A DNA stretch of 6,389 nt. It comes from Candidatus Woesearchaeota archaeon (GTDB lineage Archaea > Nanobdellota > Nanobdellia > Woesearchaeales > GW2011-AR15). The translations under genes and the position numbers were made by a program. Under the pieces are notes generated by a model. It ran no database searches. It saw nothing but the letters and a program-made list of their open reading frames with translations, and was not told the DNA's origin. Shown in pieces: positions 5,971 to 6,389 of this stretch; within the stretch, counting starts at the first letter, position 1; every line of letters begins with the position of its first letter. Location of the stretch: NCBI GenBank assembly GCA_016934775.1, contig JAFGSP010000016.1, positions 1 through 6,389 on the forward strand, read 5' to 3'.

Positions 5971-6237
5971 ATGGATGCTATAACTGTGAGATTTCAGGAT
6001 AATGTGCTTAAAAGAATAGATGAGTCAATAGCTGAACATAACTTCAATTCTCGAACAGAATTCATTAGAGAAGCTGTTCGAGATAAATTAGCAACGCTAA
6101 GCAAAGAAGATTTAATTAACGAATTTCTCAAATTTAGAGGAAAAGCAAAAAAGTCAACTACTTATGAGGATAATCTCAAAACAAAAGAGATTGTTGGAAA
6201 AGAACTAATGGAAGAACTAGAGAAGCAATTTAGTTAA
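5971..6237 (+). CDS. Ribbon-helix-helix (CopG/VapB-like) DNA-binding protein, probable antitoxin
   Basis: This 88-aa protein has the ribbon-helix-helix fold at its N-terminus. The strand ITVRF (4-8) would enter the major groove, helix A spans about 9-22 (QDNVLKRIDESIAE), and helix B starts at Ser27 with the family pattern SRTEFIREAVRDKL (27-40). The C-terminal half (about 45-88) is charged and helical (KEDLINEFLKFRGKAKK, then a Glu/Lys-rich end), as expected of a region that would wrap a toxin partner. A 19-bp palindrome directly before the start suggests it represses its own gene. Its 3' end overlaps by 8 bp a PIN-domain gene on the other strand. It could be the antitoxin of that toxin, of another toxin elsewhere, or a plain regulator. 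The fold is confident; the antitoxin role is inferred. Confidence 0.85.
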   Translation: MDAITVRFQDNVLKRIDESIAEHNFNSRTEFIREAVRDKLATLSKEDLINEFLKFRGKAKKSTTYEDNLKTKEIVGKELMEELEKQFS

Positions 6238-6389
6238 TATCTTCAGGTTTAACAGCTTGTATTACATCTTTTAAATCTTCTAAGAAGTGTTTATCTTGTG
6301 AAACCATTGTTGCATTATGATTTCTTGCCTGAACAGCATTCAAGCAATCAACAAAAGGAAGATTTCTTTTTTGTGATAATTCTTTAGCT
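6230..6389 (-). CDS. PIN-domain nuclease (VapC-like toxin), C-terminal part
   Basis: The minus-strand frame is open from the window end to a stop at 6230-6232, giving 52 residues. The segment FVDCLNAVQARNHNATMVSQDKHF matches the C-terminal half of PIN domains: the third catalytic aspartate in VDCLNA, the alanine-rich helix after it, a strand ending in VS, and the final aspartate in SQDKHF. The end EDLKDVIQAVKPEDIN fits the usual leucine/valine-rich close of VapC-type proteins. The family cleaves RNA with Mg2+, and toxins of this type cut tRNA or rRNA. The start, and the two N-terminal acidic residues, lie beyond the window. The gene runs towards the ribbon-helix-helix gene rather than following it. 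It may therefore have a separate antitoxin upstream, outside the window. Confidence 0.75.
   Translation of the reverse strand, partial: AKELSQKRNLPFVDCLNAVQARNHNATMVSQDKHFLEDLKDVIQAVKPEDIN

Overview
The window looks like a piece of an archaeal chromosome, most likely from a DPANN-type lineage (Woesearchaeales-like is my best guess). The evidence is indirect. AT-rich TATA-like boxes (TTTAAATA, ATATATTTAAA) sit about 26-32 bp upstream of start codons, three of which have no Shine-Dalgarno and so look leaderless. Arginine codons AGG/AGA are frequent, genes are tightly packed, and a ribbon-helix-helix gene lies next to a PIN-domain gene. No rRNA, tRNA, CRISPR array or insertion sequence was seen. 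Taxonomy is inference, not shown.

Region 1 (1-4118, + strand) is a tight four-gene cluster: the C-terminal part of a class V aminotransferase (probable phosphoserine aminotransferase, cut by the window edge), a long-form D-3-phosphoglycerate dehydrogenase (serA), an inositol-monophosphatase-family phosphatase, and a DUF1015 protein. Gaps are -4, 12 and 6 bp, so it reads as one operon. It supplies the first two enzymes of the phosphorylated serine pathway plus two candidates for the last step, dephosphorylation of phosphoserine. No haloacid-dehalogenase-type SerB is visible. The operon promoter lies upstream of the window.

Region 2 (4090-5806, - strand) holds three genes, each with its own TATA-like box. 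They are a 106-aa protein with one membrane segment, a 207-aa protein with about four membrane segments, an acidic linker and a C-terminal HxxxC...CxxC putative metal site resembling the Ada zinc domain, and a complete Mn-type superoxide dismutase. The superoxide dismutase gene converges on the DUF1015 gene and their coding ends overlap by 29 bp.

Region 3 (5807-6389) starts with a 165-bp non-coding stretch that includes a possible small transcription unit (TATA-like box, hairpin, strong G-rich ribosome-binding-site-like run followed by ATG-TAG). Next comes an 88-aa ribbon-helix-helix protein whose start codon directly abuts a perfect 19-bp palindrome, an apparent autoregulatory operator between TATA box and ATG. 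The last feature is the C-terminal end of a PIN-domain nuclease (VapC-like toxin) on the opposite strand, whose stop overlaps the end of the ribbon-helix-helix gene by 8 bp. This tail-to-tail layout is unusual for a toxin-antitoxin pair.
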